Below, piece by piece: positions 21,148 through 29,204 of a DNA stretch of 64,000 nucleotides (the first letter of the stretch is position 1; the number at the start of each line of letters is the position of its first letter). Below the pieces are notes generated by a model. That model saw only the letters and a program-made list of their open reading frames with translations. It made no database searches and was not told the origin of the DNA. A program made the translations under genes and the position numbers. Source of the DNA: Propionivibrio sp. (lineage in GTDB: Bacteria; Pseudomonadota; Gammaproteobacteria; Burkholderiales; Rhodocyclaceae); the NCBI GenBank assembly GCA_029975435.1, contig JARKPC010000088.1, forward strand, positions 1-64,000, in the 5' to 3' direction.

Positions 21148-22272
21148 TTACGCAGGCGGTATTCCGTATCCGACCAGCCTTTCGACCATACGCGACAGGA
21201 TGCCGATGCCATCCTGCATGGCGGCGTGGTCGAAACCCATCTCCGGGTGGTGCAGGCCCGGAAGCAAGCGGCTGCCTAGTCCGACGAATCCGGCTTTGAG
21301 CGCAGGCTTATGCTGCGCGTAGAAGTGGAAATCGTCGGCGCCGGGTGTGACGATAGGGACGAGCAAGCCCTGTTCGCCGAGCACGGCGACGATGGCTTCG
21401 CGCGCCAGATCAATCATGTCGTCGCTGTATTCCGCGGCGACCACGCCCCCCTTGATAGTGACCGAGGCCTTGGCGCCGACGGTGAAGGCAGCGCTTTCGA
21501 CGGCGCGGGTGACCTTGTCGATCAGTTCGCGCATCAGCGGGTTGGTCTGGCAGCGCAGATCCAGTGCCAGCTCGGCCTTGTCCGGGATGATGTTGTTGGC
21601 GCCGCCGCCGGCGATCAGGCGCGTCACCTTGGCGCTATGCGGCACCGTCGGATCAATCCGGATGGCATTGATCGCATTGACCACGGCTGCCGCTGCATCG
21701 ATCACGTTCACGCCGAGGTGCGGACGCGCCCCATGGGCGGAGACGCCGGTCAGCGTCGCCTCGAGGTGGTAGCTCGACCCATGGTAGAGCGCTGGCGTGG
21801 CCTGACCGAGACCGGCTTCCTGTGCCGGGCGCAAGTGAATGCCGAGCAGATGGTCGATGTCGTCTATGACACCGTGCTCGATCATCTTCCTGGCGCCGAA
21901 CAGGGTTTCCTCGCCGGGCTGGAAGATCAGCTTGAGCACGCCCTTTTCGACCTTCCGGCTGGCGGCGACCTTCGCCAGCCCGAGCACCATGGTCATGTGC
22001 GCGTCATGGCCGCAGGAGTGGATATTGCGCAGCTCGCCGCCAACGGTGTGGCTGAGCGCATCCATATCGGCGCGGACACCGACCCCCGGACCGGAGTGCT
22101 TCCCTTTGAGCGTACCGACCACTCCAGTCCCCGCAATACCGGTAGCAACCTCGAAGCCGAGCCGACCAAGCATTTCGGCAACAAAAGCGGAAGTCCTCTT
22201 CTCCTCGAAGCCGACTTCCGGCATGGCGTGAAGGGCTCGGAACGTGGTTTCTATCCACTCTGAATCGATCAT
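21148..22272 (-). CDS. M20 family amidohydrolase/peptidase
   Basis: This 374-residue protein fits the M20D group (hippurate hydrolase, IAA-amino acid hydrolase, AbgB-like). Metal-site phrases include 'GVRADMDAL', 'NIHSCGHDAHM', 'FQPGEET' and a late 'LHHPEMGFD'. It should remove an acyl or aryl group from an amino acid or cleave a dipeptide using two metal ions. An upstream TTG at 22302 would overlap the YjiG-like gene; the ATG at 22272 gives the usual N-terminus. It is the last gene after two YjiH/YjiG-like membrane proteins, an arrangement that recalls the E. coli yjiH-yjiG-iadA unit with another peptidase in place of iadA. Confidence 0.88.
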   Translation of the reverse strand: MIDSEWIETTFRALHAMPEVGFEEKRTSAFVAEMLGRLGFEVATGIAGTGVVGTLKGKHSGPGVGVRADMDALSHTVGGELRNIHSCGHDAHMTMVLGLAKVAASRKVEKGVLKLIFQPGEETLFGARKMIEHGVIDDIDHLLGIHLRPAQEAGLGQATPALYHGSSYHLEATLTGVSAHGARPHLGVNVIDAAAAVVNAINAIRIDPTVPHSAKVTRLIAGGGANNIIPDKAELALDLRCQTNPLMRELIDKVTRAVESAAFTVGAKASVTIKGGVVAAEYSDDMIDLAREAIVAVLGEQGLLVPIVTPGADDFHFYAQHKPALKAGFVGLGSRLLPGLHHPEMGFDHAAMQDGIGILSRMVERLVGYGIPPA

Positions 22273-22291
22273 CTCATGTACCCCGTTTCGG

Positions 22292-22813
22292 CTAGACAAC
22301 AAGGTTCATGATCCAGAGGGAGATGAACGCGTTCAAGACACAAATCGCGAACATGACAGGAAAGTACTTGCCCTTGGTGCCCGCCACTCCCAGGAGCCTC
22401 CCCATATACTGCAACTGCGAACCCATCAGATACATTGCCGGCGCCAGTATCGCGACGTTGGCTGCGGTCAGCTTGCCCGTAGCGAACAGGCTCGAGGCCA
22501 CGCCGACGCCACCACCCATCGACAGCCAGGAAGCAAACAGCACCATGGCCGCCTCACCGGGGAGCCCAAAGACTCTCATCATCGGGCCAAAGAACGAACC
22601 GAGGAAATCCAGAAACCCGGTAACCTCGAACGCGTAGATGACGACGAAGGCCATCAAGACATTGGGAACCGTGCTGCTGGTGGCGATCTGCCATCCCTTC
22701 CTGGCGCCTTCGACGAAGACATCCGTTACCATTTTTCTCTCTTTGACGGCAACTTGTTCTGCGCCGGCCGTCACATCCTCATTAATTACAGCGACATTTT
22801 CTGCATTTGCCAT
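22292..22813 (-). CDS. YjiG-like membrane protein (Gate/nucleoside-recognition domain)
   Basis: This 173-residue membrane protein has about four hydrophobic helices and a glycine-rich 'SWLSMGGGVGVASSLF' loop typical of YjiG and spore-maturation-B-like Gate-domain proteins. With the YjiH-like protein encoded 39 bases upstream it probably forms a membrane complex, possibly an importer of peptides or amido acids for the linked M20 enzyme. The transport role is inference from gene order. Confidence 0.8.
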   Translation of the reverse strand: MANAENVAVINEDVTAGAEQVAVKERKMVTDVFVEGARKGWQIATSSTVPNVLMAFVVIYAFEVTGFLDFLGSFFGPMMRVFGLPGEAAMVLFASWLSMGGGVGVASSLFATGKLTAANVAILAPAMYLMGSQLQYMGRLLGVAGTKGKYFPVMFAICVLNAFISLWIMNLVV

Positions 22814-22852
22814 CGTATTCTCCCTTGCTGCGTATGCTTGATGAATTGACTC

Positions 22853-23572
22853 TCAGGCGTTCCTGCTGACCACGCTCATATAGGCCCGGAACACGTTCGT
22901 GCCAAAGACCTTCATCACGAAGATGACCGCAAGACACGCGCCTATCGAGACCGGTATGGTTTCACCCGTTGCGCTCGACAAGGCCAGCAGTGCCGCGCCG
23001 GATGAGAGGAAGTTGCTGAGCGGGGCGCCTGCCGAGAACTGGAACATGACGAAGGTTTCCTTTTCCCTTTCGGTCATGCGTTTCTCGTCGGAAAGCGCCC
23101 GGGTCATCGCCGCGCCGGCATCGGTGCTTTGCAGACTCGCAATCAGCGCCAACCCGGCCTCGCCGGGAATGCCGAGCAGCGGGCGCGAGATCACGGTCAG
23201 GATCTGCCGCATTGCCTCCAAGGCGCCGAAGTATTCGACGACAGCGACCATGCCCAAGGCAAACATGACGGTCGGGATAAGTGTCAGGGCGAACATGAAT
23301 CCCTGGCGAGCGCCGTCGCCGCCGGCGCCGGTAAAGTTCCCGCGCTTGGTGACGGTCTTGTTGTCCTTGTCGAGTGTCGCCGAGTTGAGCAAGGTCCCGA
23401 ATTTTCCGTTCAGCGTATTGAAATCCAGCACGCTGGCGATCTTTTGTGACTGTGGTGTGGCGAATACCGTCTTCTTGGCGAGATCGCTCACCATAATCCC
23501 GGAGAAGAAGATGACCGCGAACAATAGCGCCAAGTACGCGCCAATGCCCACTCTTTCGTTGTTTCGTGACAT
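22853..23572 (-). CDS. YjiH-like membrane protein (Gate/nucleoside-recognition domain)
   Basis: This 239-residue protein starts at the ATG at 23572 (GGGGAG upstream); a longer frame to 23617 lacks support. It has an N-terminal helix, a periplasmic stretch of about 70 residues and several more helices, with 'ISRPLLGIPGEAGLALIASLQSTDAGAAM' style Gate-domain features split across helices. It is the first gene of the three-gene unit and is divergent from a LysR gene that likely controls it. Confidence 0.8.
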   Translation of the reverse strand: MSRNNERVGIGAYLALLFAVIFFSGIMVSDLAKKTVFATPQSQKIASVLDFNTLNGKFGTLLNSATLDKDNKTVTKRGNFTGAGGDGARQGFMFALTLIPTVMFALGMVAVVEYFGALEAMRQILTVISRPLLGIPGEAGLALIASLQSTDAGAAMTRALSDEKRMTEREKETFVMFQFSAGAPLSNFLSSGAALLALSSATGETIPVSIGACLAVIFVMKVFGTNVFRAYMSVVSRNA

Positions 23573-23773
23573 ATGAACTCTCCCCAATGTGGAACAGCCT
23601 GGAACCGCTTGGATCACTCAATCGAACCATCACTCCTCGCCCAACACCAGCCAAGGAATTCCCCTTCTCGGGCATTGATCTTGTGAAATATATCTTCTCG
23701 ATAGCGATGCCAAAAGATGTAATATTTTTTGTCGCGATAACTATCTTTTATCACCATCAGGGCGCAAAACCAG

Positions 23774-24667
23774 ATGAAACTTCATCAGCTTCTTGTATTC
23801 AACGCCGTCGCCGAGGAGAAAAGTCTCCGCGCCGCCGCGCGAAAGCTGAATCTCACGCAACCTGCTGTCACCCGCGTTGCCCAGGAACTCGAAGCGGAAT
23901 TGGGCGTCACGCTCATGACCCGGAGCACGCAGGGAATCGAACTCACCCAGTACGGCCTGGCGCTCAAGGCACGAGGATGTCGGGTGCTGGAAGAGGTTCG
24001 CCGGGCCCGCGAAGAAATCGATCAGATCAAGGGCAATCTGAGCGGGAAGGTCAGGGTTGGCGTAACGCCTACCATTGCGCTTGCCATCCTGCCTCGCGCG
24101 ATGCAGCGCTTTCGAGACAAGGCACCGGACGCGGAAATATCGTTCGTGGAAGTTCGCTATCCGGTTTCAGAGGGCTTGCTGCAGGATCCGGCGACCGATT
24201 TCGTCGTTTGCCATGTCACGGAAAACATGCTGGACGAAAACGTTCGCAGCATTCCTTTGTTTGCCACGGACTTTCTGGTGCTGGCCCGCAAAGGGCACCG
24301 ACAGGCAAACGCGCATCACGTCGCCGAGCTCATGGACGAGGAGTGGGTGGCAACCAACCTCACCGGGACTTTCCGGCAGATGTTCGAACAGCAAGGTCTG
24401 CCGCTGCCGCGCCGCATCATCCGGAGCGCATCGTTTGCCGTTACGCTAGCGCTGGTTTCCAGGACCGATGCACTGGGGTTTTTCTCGGAGCATCTGGTGC
24501 ACAGCATCGCCGACCTGGGGCTGCAGAAGATCCCACTGGAAAGCCGCAAACCCAGATTGCATATGAGCATCGTCATGCGGAAAGACGCTCTGTTTACACC
24601 TGTGGCCCAGCTATTCATGGCATGCTTGCAGGAGGTGTCGAAGGCAGCCAGGCTGTCTCCCGAGTAA
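23774..24667 (+). CDS. LysR-type transcriptional regulator (AbgR-like)
   Basis: This 297-residue LysR protein has its helix-turn-helix in residues 1-60 (MKLHQLLVFNAVAEEKSL then 'LNLTQPAVTR') and an effector domain behind it. It diverges from the YjiH/YjiG/M20 unit across about 200 bases, the standard layout for a LysR regulator and its target. The intergenic DNA is clearly AT-rich (around 23690-23755). A peptide or amido-acid inducer is plausible but unproven. Confidence 0.9.
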   Translation: MKLHQLLVFNAVAEEKSLRAAARKLNLTQPAVTRVAQELEAELGVTLMTRSTQGIELTQYGLALKARGCRVLEEVRRAREEIDQIKGNLSGKVRVGVTPTIALAILPRAMQRFRDKAPDAEISFVEVRYPVSEGLLQDPATDFVVCHVTENMLDENVRSIPLFATDFLVLARKGHRQANAHHVAELMDEEWVATNLTGTFRQMFEQQGLPLPRRIIRSASFAVTLALVSRTDALGFFSEHLVHSIADLGLQKIPLESRKPRLHMSIVMRKDALFTPVAQLFMACLQEVSKAARLSPE

Positions 24668-24714
24668 TTCAGACTGTACGGATCGGTTACGAGTCCTCGC
24701 CTGGCTTTTTCCTG

Positions 24715-24742
24715 AGGGGCGATGCGGCATAAAGTCGCCCCT
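24715..24742. terminator. Inverted repeat between convergent genes
   Basis: Arms AGGGGCGA and TCGCCCCT pair perfectly over 8 bases with a 12-base loop, between the LysR gene and the convergent PEP-CTERM gene. There is no good T-run after the stem, so it may be a weak bidirectional terminator. Confidence 0.4.
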
Positions 24743-24768
24743 TATCGCTGAATTAGCACCGCGCCAGG

Positions 24769-25860
24769 CTAGTGCCGCAAGTGCAGTGTGCGACGACGAA
24801 GGAACCCAAAACCGCCCAGAAGCAGGCCAAGAGCCGCCAGCGGCATGGAGGAAGGCTCAGAAACGGTACCGCCGCCACAACCTCCGGGTTGAGTCGTGCA
24901 TCCTGGATTGATTATCGCTGCCGTAACGAAAATACCATCCTCCGGCTGGCCACCGAAGTTCCCTATGAATGTCTTGGCAAAGCTGGTGCCGTTCCACGAG
25001 ATCGAATACAGGTCATGCGTATTCTCCTCCGTGATGACCGCCTGGCCTGCATAGCTGGCAAATTCGCTTGCTGACGCCTTTACGACTTCCGTTGGGTACC
25101 GAGCCGCGTAAAAGCCTGCCAACGGGTCCAGCGTCAGGCTGAAGTCCAGCGGAACAAAACTGAGCATTTCAGGAGTATTGAACTGCAACCCCAGATCGGT
25201 AACGACTCCGGTGGGGCTGACTGCACGGACCCGGCCATCTCCCTCGGACAGCACAATAAGCGTTCCGGCGCCAAACGGACCAAAAGCCTGGGGAGTAAAA
25301 TCCAGCCCTTCCGTATCGAGGCCAAGATTCGCTATTTCGGTCGCGACCCCGGCCGCATTCACCCGGTAAATTCTGCCTGCCGAAGTTGCGACGATCATGT
25401 CATTGTTGTAATTGCCGTAGGGGTCAAAGGCGATGCTGCGAACACCACCCGTCAACCCGGTGACGAATTGGGTTGCCGCGGTCAGGTTCGTTGCTCCATT
25501 GGCATACGTCCAGACCGTACCGAAGCTTTGCGAGCCGGCAAATATGCTTCGCGAGGCAAACCCACCCAAACCAAGGGAACTCGACACATATATTTCGCCG
25601 GCACTACCCGACGAGATCGGCAACGGTGCGCCAAAAGCCTGGACACTATTGCCTGCCAAGTCGGTTTGATATAGCTGGTTGTTGAAATAGACCGACCCAA
25701 CGAATTTGTTGCCCGCATAGGCGAATCCGATGGCGTCGTTGCCGCCAACGGCGCTCGATAGTTCGCTCGACGTGACGAAGGAATTGAAGGTGATCGCGGA
25801 TACGTTGCCCGCGACAATCATGCAAAACATACCAGTGATTAAAGCAAGCTTTGTCTTCAT
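24769..25860 (-). CDS. PEP-CTERM sorting-domain exported protein
   Basis: This 363-residue protein has a signal peptide of about 22 residues (ending 'NVSA') and a C-terminal sorting signal: an 'EPSS' box, a hydrophobic helix and the basic end 'RRRTLHLRH'. Such proteins are processed by exosortase (EpsH/XrtA) and anchored or released with exopolysaccharide in biofilm-forming betaproteobacteria. The body is rich in Gly, Ser and Thr with repeated short phrases, consistent with a beta-propeller-like fold. No exosortase gene is in this window. Confidence 0.85.
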   Translation of the reverse strand: MKTKLALITGMFCMIVAGNVSAITFNSFVTSSELSSAVGGNDAIGFAYAGNKFVGSVYFNNQLYQTDLAGNSVQAFGAPLPISSGSAGEIYVSSSLGLGGFASRSIFAGSQSFGTVWTYANGATNLTAATQFVTGLTGGVRSIAFDPYGNYNNDMIVATSAGRIYRVNAAGVATEIANLGLDTEGLDFTPQAFGPFGAGTLIVLSEGDGRVRAVSPTGVVTDLGLQFNTPEMLSFVPLDFSLTLDPLAGFYAARYPTEVVKASASEFASYAGQAVITEENTHDLYSISWNGTSFAKTFIGNFGGQPEDGIFVTAAIINPGCTTQPGGCGGGTVSEPSSMPLAALGLLLGGFGFLRRRTLHLRH

Positions 25861-26156
25861 GGCTGACCTCCATAGATCACGGCTGGCGTGACTTCGTCAG
25901 CCTGGAGGAGCAGAAGCAATAGCCGTACCGATAATTGTTATCAATTTCAAAGACCAATGAATTCATTGACTTAGAAAGCATATCGAAACAAGAGCCACTC
26001 TCAATTAACCATGATGCAAACAAGGAATGTCAAATGTTTCGACAAGCCCGGGGCACCACAATACCGCCAACTAGCCACCTTCGGTGCGGATATCGCTAAG
26101 TTGGAAGAGTGGAGCGAGGAAGATCTAACCGGACACAAGAGATTGCCCGGTGTCGG
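25861..26156. other. Intergenic region, junction between core-like and island-like DNA
   Basis: No gene or tRNA is visible. The first 80 bases would hold the PEP-CTERM promoter (an AT-rich stretch follows around 25930-25990). Beyond this point gene families and base use change. I found no direct repeat or integrase that would define an attachment site. Confidence 0.35.
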
Positions 26157-26531
26157 TTAAGCCACCTCAGCTTGAAGACTGAATCGATTGGCCGTCGCTC
26201 GGACTTCCTTCATGCGTCCATGTCCAGGCAGTACCTTGTCGGCGATCGTCACCAACCCCGCACGCTCCAGTTCATCAACATCGCGTTTCACCGCACTGCG
26301 GTCTCGATGCAGCCGCTCCGAAATCTGCGTAATCGATCCCGGCATTTCTTTCACTGCCCGGAACAGTGCCAAGCGTGCCGCCGTAATCAGCTTCATCACC
26401 TCTGCGGGGTCTTCAAAGCTGATAATGCGCTCATCAGGTAGTTGTTCGCCACGATCCGCCGCCTTGGCCAATTGACGGCCACGTTTGAAGAAGTCTTCTT
26501 CCGTTCCGGTCTTGATAGTGAGCTTGCTCAT
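26157..26531 (-). CDS. HTH antitoxin/regulator (HVO_A0114/TumA-like)
   Basis: This 124-residue protein has an N-terminal helical part and a winged helix-turn-helix in its centre ('GSITQISERLHRDRSAVKRDVDEL', shown here in part). It follows a TumE-like gene with a 4-base ATGA overlap. The pairing of an HVO_A0114-type DNA-binding protein with a DUF6516/TumE protein is an annotated toxin-antitoxin arrangement, so this would be the antitoxin and autoregulator. Identification rests on my memory of the families. Confidence 0.7.
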   Translation of the reverse strand: MSKLTIKTGTEEDFFKRGRQLAKAADRGEQLPDERIISFEDPAEVMKLITAARLALFRAVKEMPGSITQISERLHRDRSAVKRDVDELERAGLVTIADKVLPGHGRMKEVRATANRFSLQAEVA

Positions 26532-26827
26532 TTGCGATCCTTCAGGGCAATCCAGTCTTGTTCAAAACGCGCTTCAGTATCTTCGAAACTGACAAACTCG
26601 ATAGGTTCTACGACACCGAAATAGTGGCGATGATGGCCATCATGGGCATTGTCGTAACCCACGACGCGACCGTTGTCGTCAGCAAGGATGCTGTGATTGA
26701 TGTAGGCGAGGTTGTACCGGGTAACTTTGCCGGTGACCTCATCAACCCATACCTCCCGGCGCAACTTCCCATTCCCGCGTTTGTCGGAAATTTTGTGGGA
26801 CTCATCGATGATTTTTACATCAGCCAT
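26528..26827 (-). CDS. TumE-like (DUF6516) putative toxin
   Basis: This 99-residue basic protein carries 'YNLAYINHSILADDNGRVVG' followed by 'DNAHDGHHRHYFG', a His-rich pattern that fits the DUF6516/TumE family of small toxins. It is the first gene of a two-gene unit and overlaps the HTH gene by 4 bases. Toxin comes before antitoxin here, the reverse of many type II systems. Whether it acts on RNA is not known from the sequence. Confidence 0.65.
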   Translation of the reverse strand: MADVKIIDESHKISDKRGNGKLRREVWVDEVTGKVTRYNLAYINHSILADDNGRVVGYDNAHDGHHRHYFGVVEPIEFVSFEDTEARFEQDWIALKDRK

Positions 26828-26833
26828 GATGCA

Positions 26834-27721
26834 TCATATCATGGCTGAAAGCGTTCCGGACAAGCACACGATCTGGCGTCGGCACCCACAATATTGGTCG
26901 CGCCAAAACACACAACTGTCGGATGGAACAACTGGCAGAGTACACCCATGGTCAGTTCCTAATGAAAAATTCCGTAGTAAATATGGATACGCAGTAACAC
27001 CTAGGCAGTCAAAACCATGCAGCCGAATCATCCCTTCTGGGATTCCGAACGGCTTCGCTGTGCTTCCCGTCGGGCACAGAGTTCCGATAATGGGGGCATT
27101 AATATCCCGTGAAAGCGACTTAAGCCGAATCCAGATGGCTTCGCGTTCCTTAGAGGAGGATTCCATTCCTTCTGATACCATTAGTCGATCCAGGTTTTCA
27201 ATGACGACACCCCCTATTGAGTAGAGACTCATCAAGGCGTTTTTGATTAGTCGACACGTACTATCAATGGTTAGTCCGTCATCAACATTCACGTACAACG
27301 GCGCATCATGCAATACCCCCAATGCCTGGCTCATGCGCATCCAATCATCATCATCAAGATCGCCCATTGCCACGTTCCAGAAAGGTAGCTGACCTTGTAA
27401 GCAGAGTAGCCGGAAGCCAATTTCCGTTCGAGCACCTCCTTTACCAATAATCAGTACTGGCAGGCGTCTTACCCCTGCAGTGTGCAGAGCAAAGACGTAG
27501 GCAAGATAACCAAAGTCGTCAGTCAAACTATCCATCTCACTTGAAAGTCCGCTCGCAACGGCGATCGGATTCCGGGCACAGAATTCTTGCCGGAACGCGC
27601 TCGACTGAACATGTAACCAAGCATCAGGTTCATTGAGCAGAATGCCGTCAGCCCGGTCCTGTATTGACTGGACGACATTCATCAAGATTGGATTGATATG
27701 TGTGAATCCGTTACAACGCAT
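26834..27721 (-). CDS. DnaB helicase C-terminal-like protein lacking a P-loop
   Basis: This 295-residue protein follows the DnaB C-terminal RecA-like domain closely from about residue 80: 'RLLCLQGQLPFWN', 'LDDDDWMRMSQALGVL', 'DAPLYVNVDDGLT' and a Walker B-like 'GGVVIENLDRLM'. The place where DnaB has its GxxxxGKT P-loop reads 'VASGLSSEMDSLTDDFG', so it should not bind ATP in the normal way. The N-terminal helicase domain is missing. The C-terminal third is diverged and cysteine-rich. It could be a decoy, inhibitor or remnant of a replicative helicase. It lies 6 bases from the TumE-like gene on the same strand. Confidence 0.6.
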   Translation of the reverse strand: MRCNGFTHINPILMNVVQSIQDRADGILLNEPDAWLHVQSSAFRQEFCARNPIAVASGLSSEMDSLTDDFGYLAYVFALHTAGVRRLPVLIIGKGGARTEIGFRLLCLQGQLPFWNVAMGDLDDDDWMRMSQALGVLHDAPLYVNVDDGLTIDSTCRLIKNALMSLYSIGGVVIENLDRLMVSEGMESSSKEREAIWIRLKSLSRDINAPIIGTLCPTGSTAKPFGIPEGMIRLHGFDCLGVTAYPYLLRNFSLGTDHGCTLPVVPSDSCVFWRDQYCGCRRQIVCLSGTLSAMI

Positions 27722-27974
27722 CGTGTTGCCTTATTGAATGTTTGTAATCGACCGGGCTGACATGGCACTCCTCAATAGCGCCCAGTGTCTCCAAGCAAAA
27801 CTTCACCGACAGTTCTTTTCAACCGACGTTATTGTTGATTGCCGAGGCGACAATACGTGTCGCTTCGCGAGAAGGCTTGTTTGTTTGATCGCAGCGACGC
27901 CCAATGCCGTCGGAACTGCAAAATTGCTTGCATGAAAAGCATTCCTCGATAACCCGTTCGGAGATTATTACGCC

Positions 27975-28286
27975 ATGCAAAGTCACGTATTTGAAGAGTT
28001 ATTTATTGAAGACGATCCCGAGAGGGTTGGAGAAATCGCCGAATCGATAATCAACGGTCACTTCACATTCTGTAACCCTTTTTTTTGGTCAATCGCCTTC
28101 CAGTCCCTTAGGCAAGAGATCAACACGAGCCGGAGTGGCCACTTCCTCTGGCTCGAATCGGTAGGCCGACGGTGGTTGATCCATTACGACGTACACAGCC
28201 AAACAAGATGCTGGGCCGGCCAGAAGGGGTTCAGGAATTGGATTTCTTCATTCAAGTCATTGACAGCCAAACTTCAGCTTCGCTAA
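27975..28286 (+). CDS. Hypothetical protein
   Basis: A 103-residue frame starts at an ATG with a distant GGAG. It begins acidic (MQSHVFEELFIEDDPERVGE), then is rich in aromatic residues such as 'NPFFWSIAFQSL'. Its composition looks protein-like, but I do not recognise a family and no neighbour supports it. It could be spurious. The 250 bases upstream hold nothing I can name. Confidence 0.4.
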   Translation: MQSHVFEELFIEDDPERVGEIAESIINGHFTFCNPFFWSIAFQSLRQEINTSRSGHFLWLESVGRRWLIHYDVHSQTRCWAGQKGFRNWISSFKSLTAKLQLR

Positions 28287-28490
28287 AGTTATTACACAAA
28301 TTCCGCATCACAGTCCTGTAGGGCTAAGGTAGTTTTTGCGTGAGAAGTGGGGGATAACCCCGAATCACGAGGCTGGCAGCCTTAACTATCCTTTTACTGA
28401 CGTTTCCGCAGTAGGTGATGTTTTTCGGGAGGTTGGTTTTTAGACCACCTCGGACCGTATACAGGGGGCCACCGCATTCGGCTGTCGTAC

Positions 28491-28520
28491 GGCATTAACC
28501 TCAAAAGGTAATGTCATGCC
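28491..28520 (+). promoter_or_regulatory. Hairpin over the ribosome site and start of the PD-(D/E)XK gene
   Basis: GGCAT-TA-ACCT pairs with AGGT-aatgtc-ATGCC around a CAAA loop. The 3' arm holds the AGGT ribosome site and the ATG at 28516, so the fold would hide the translation start. The preceding 200 bases (28290-28490) hold no gene but contain other small inverted repeats, such as GGGG-GATAA-CCCC near 28352, and could be a structured leader. Confidence 0.35.
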
Positions 28521-28911
28521 AGTACGAAATGCCGAAATCAAGCCCACGACCCTCGCTGCTCACAAGCAGTTGTCCTTTGAAAGCCTGCTGGCCGCTTGGC
28601 TACTGGGCGACGGGTGGGAGGTGTTGGTTCCCGTGATTGATCACGGCAAAAAGACGGACCTCGTAGTCGCCGACGACAACCGGTATTTTCGCATTCAAGT
28701 CAAAAGTCTCAATACTGCCGACGAGACTGCTGTCGTGGAAAACAAGTGGCATGGGGCGAAAATCGACTACGTTGTCTATTTTTCAGTGCCGGGCGAGTGG
28801 GGGTATATCTGCCCCGCGTTCGATGAAGAACGCAGGCCGCTCAAGTCGCCCGATCACGTCAGATTTCACAAGCATCCTACGAACTTTTTGAAAGCGTTCA
28901 GGAAAATCTAG
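28516..28911 (+). CDS. PD-(D/E)XK nuclease-like protein
   Basis: This 131-residue protein resembles the PDDEXK_5 group (named for group I intron-associated endonucleases). The core runs 'GWEVLVPVIDHGKKTDLVV' then 'RYFRIQVKSLN', giving Asp48 and Lys63 in D-x(n)-QxK form; the usual Glu is replaced by Gln61, a known variant. The N-terminal helix has the family's 'GKLSFESLLAAWLL'-like look. It may cut DNA or serve in a small selfish or restriction role. It is a stand-alone gene on the plus strand, followed by an inverted repeat. Confidence 0.72.
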   Translation: MPVRNAEIKPTTLAAHKQLSFESLLAAWLLGDGWEVLVPVIDHGKKTDLVVADDNRYFRIQVKSLNTADETAVVENKWHGAKIDYVVYFSVPGEWGYICPAFDEERRPLKSPDHVRFHKHPTNFLKAFRKI

Positions 28912-28931
28912 GGATTGCTTGAGAAAGTGAA

Positions 28932-28963
28932 AGCCGAGCGACCTTATTCAAGGTGGCCCGGCT
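28932..28963 (+). terminator. Possible terminator hairpin after PD-(D/E)XK gene
   Basis: AGCCGaGCgACC pairs with GGTgGCcCGGCT around an 8-base loop with two mismatches, 20 bases after the stop. The following CTCTTCC is only weakly T-rich. Bases 28964-29204 hold no supported gene. Confidence 0.35.
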
Positions 28964-29204
28964 CTCTTCCCACCCCATACCCTGTCGAGCCACGCGCTTT
29001 TTGGTTACACCTAAGAGATGTAAGACCTAGCCGGCATTGCCAGCAGGCGATTGGCTCACCGAAGGTGGCTTCTTGCGTGGCGCCGCGGTTGCGAAAGGCA
29101 ATTCCGCAAGGCTGGGTAAACCCGAAAAAGCCAAATGATCACGCATGATCTTGTGCGACCGACCTTGACGTGGCCGTAACGCTCATGTGGTTGGAGTTGG
29201 GAGA

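Noticed and set aside
25861-26156. Attachment site or tRNA at the island edge
   Set aside because: I looked for a tRNA, integrase or flanking direct repeat and found none, so the left border of the island is only approximate.
27738-27935. 65-codon plus-strand frame
   Set aside because: Weak start and no recognisable features.
28915-29148. 77-codon plus-strand frame after the PD-(D/E)XK gene
   Set aside because: It begins at a non-ATG start inside a likely terminator hairpin and has random-like composition.
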